In this document: piece by piece, positions 63,241-64,000 of the stretch | Numbering within the stretch: the first letter of the stretch is position 1 | How the letters are laid out: each line of letters opens with the position of its first letter | Origin: Rhynochetos jubatus | Lineage: Eukaryota > Chordata > Aves > Eurypygiformes > Rhynochetidae | DNA: 64,000 nt | Reading direction: 5' to 3' | NCBI GenBank assembly: GCA_027574665.1 | Contig: CM050649.1 | Location: 66,802,150-66,866,149 of the forward strand | Position numbers and translations under genes: made by a program | Notes under the pieces: generated by a model | What the model saw: only the letters and a program-made list of their open reading frames with translations | Told to the model about the DNA's origin: nothing | Database searches by the model: none

Positions 63241-64000
63241 CTGCAGCAAAAAGAGGAATAGCTTTTTAAGAGTTAAAAATTAGCAGGCAACATACAAACC
63301 AACGTGAATTTAAAAGTGAAGAGCGCTGATTTGCAGACAGATGGTAAAAATAAGCAAGAACATGAATCAGATGAACGCCAGTCCAAGCAGGCTGGGGAGG
63401 CTCAGGTCTCTGGGAATGCTGGTGCTTTCTTCACACAGAGAATAGATAATTAAATTCTTACAGAAGAATAAAAAAGAAATCACAGGGCAGGATCTAGTCT
63501 GTGCACAACTTCTCTGCTTGAAATGTGACAAAGGAAATATCTAAGCAACTTTGACAAAGACTGAAAGTACTCTTAAGGCAGATGGTAATTACAGCTATGA
63601 GTAAATAGAAATTATGAACATATTTCCACTTATGACATATCCTCTGAGTGAGGAGAATGCTCCTTTTTTTTCACATGGATGTGTTTCTGTAGTGATTCTT
63701 TCATTAACTAGCTCCCTAAAGAGCTGTTAAAACTACATGCTGTAGTGGTTTCCACAGTTAGGCTGCTTCTTCTGATCTCTGTTAATCAGCCAAGTGGTGA
63801 AACTACTACTGAAACAATTCCTCTTTCTGATGGATTTGACACTATCACAACTTCAGAGCATGAATAAATGAATACTGGCACAACAGTGTATGTATGGCTG
63901 GTAGAGTGAAGCTGAAAGAGAATAAAATCACTGCATTACACAACAGTATTAATTTTCAGAAATTAACTAGTCTGCCTACTAATATAGACACCCAGAATAA
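63241..64000 (-). other. AFF3 intron upstream of the 63120-63240 exon (partial)
   Basis: This is intronic sequence 5' of the first visible AFF3 exon. I looked for the short exon expected to carry the start codon and the acidic N terminus and did not find it here. Nothing else is recognisable. Confidence 0.7.

Noticed and set aside
1..64000. CRISPR array, operon, phage or other prokaryotic system
   Set aside because: No regularly spaced repeats, no dense short intergenic gene arrangement and no prokaryotic protein families; spliced AFF3 exons, CR1 and avian LTRs show this is bird nuclear DNA.
1..64000. tRNA, rRNA or microRNA genes
   Set aside because: I saw no tRNA A/B boxes with a foldable cloverleaf, no rRNA sequence and no hairpin that I recognise as a known microRNA.

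Overview
The window is vertebrate nuclear DNA and almost certainly from a bird, probably a neoavian. It is AT-rich and intron-like. It carries CR1 LINE pieces, including the typical CR1 3' end, and solo LTRs of the avian type that open TGTCCTGGTTT and close AAACCACAACA. There is no bacterial, viral or organellar gene organisation.

The only protein-coding gene I can support is AFF3 (LAF4), on the minus strand. Two exons are visible. The first, 63120-63240 (121 nt), ends in ...SEPYK. The second, 56995-57801 (807 nt, 269 codons), begins TNKGDE and ends KQEE. They are separated by a 5,318-bp intron. The reading frame passes cleanly from one to the other, and both have proper splice sites. Together they encode most of the N-terminal homology region that binds cyclin T1/P-TEFb, plus the conserved block ending near VRPMDGQDQ. 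The start-codon exon lies beyond 64000. I found no further AFF3 exon below 56995, so bases 1-56994 look like one very long intron, or most of one.

The rest is repeat relics and unassigned intronic sequence. From low to high coordinates: an LTR 5' fragment abutting a CR1 3' end (3955-4206); a CR1 fragment (5600-5775); an old CR1-like LINE tail (7880-8190); a solo LTR (9292-9898); a decayed L1-clade reverse transcriptase relic (13120-13750), which is unusual for a bird; a solo LTR with a perfect 5-bp target duplication (16150-16840); a solo LTR (20374-20976); a foldback structure (23925-24146); a MITE-like inverted repeat (30737-30907); short CR1 tails (31845-31906 and 33999-34098); a set of inverted and direct repeats (47051-47662); and a CR1 ORF2 reverse transcriptase fragment (53737-54155). 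A few sequence-level features may be regulatory: a bZIP-site cluster near 10.8 kb, a CpG-dense stretch near 14.5 kb and a G-quadruplex motif at 43.6 kb.

I see no new multi-gene system, CRISPR array, operon or RNA gene. The most unusual items are the L1-clade relic, the Ser/Lys-rich segment encoded in the AFF3 exon, and the unassigned inverted repeats.
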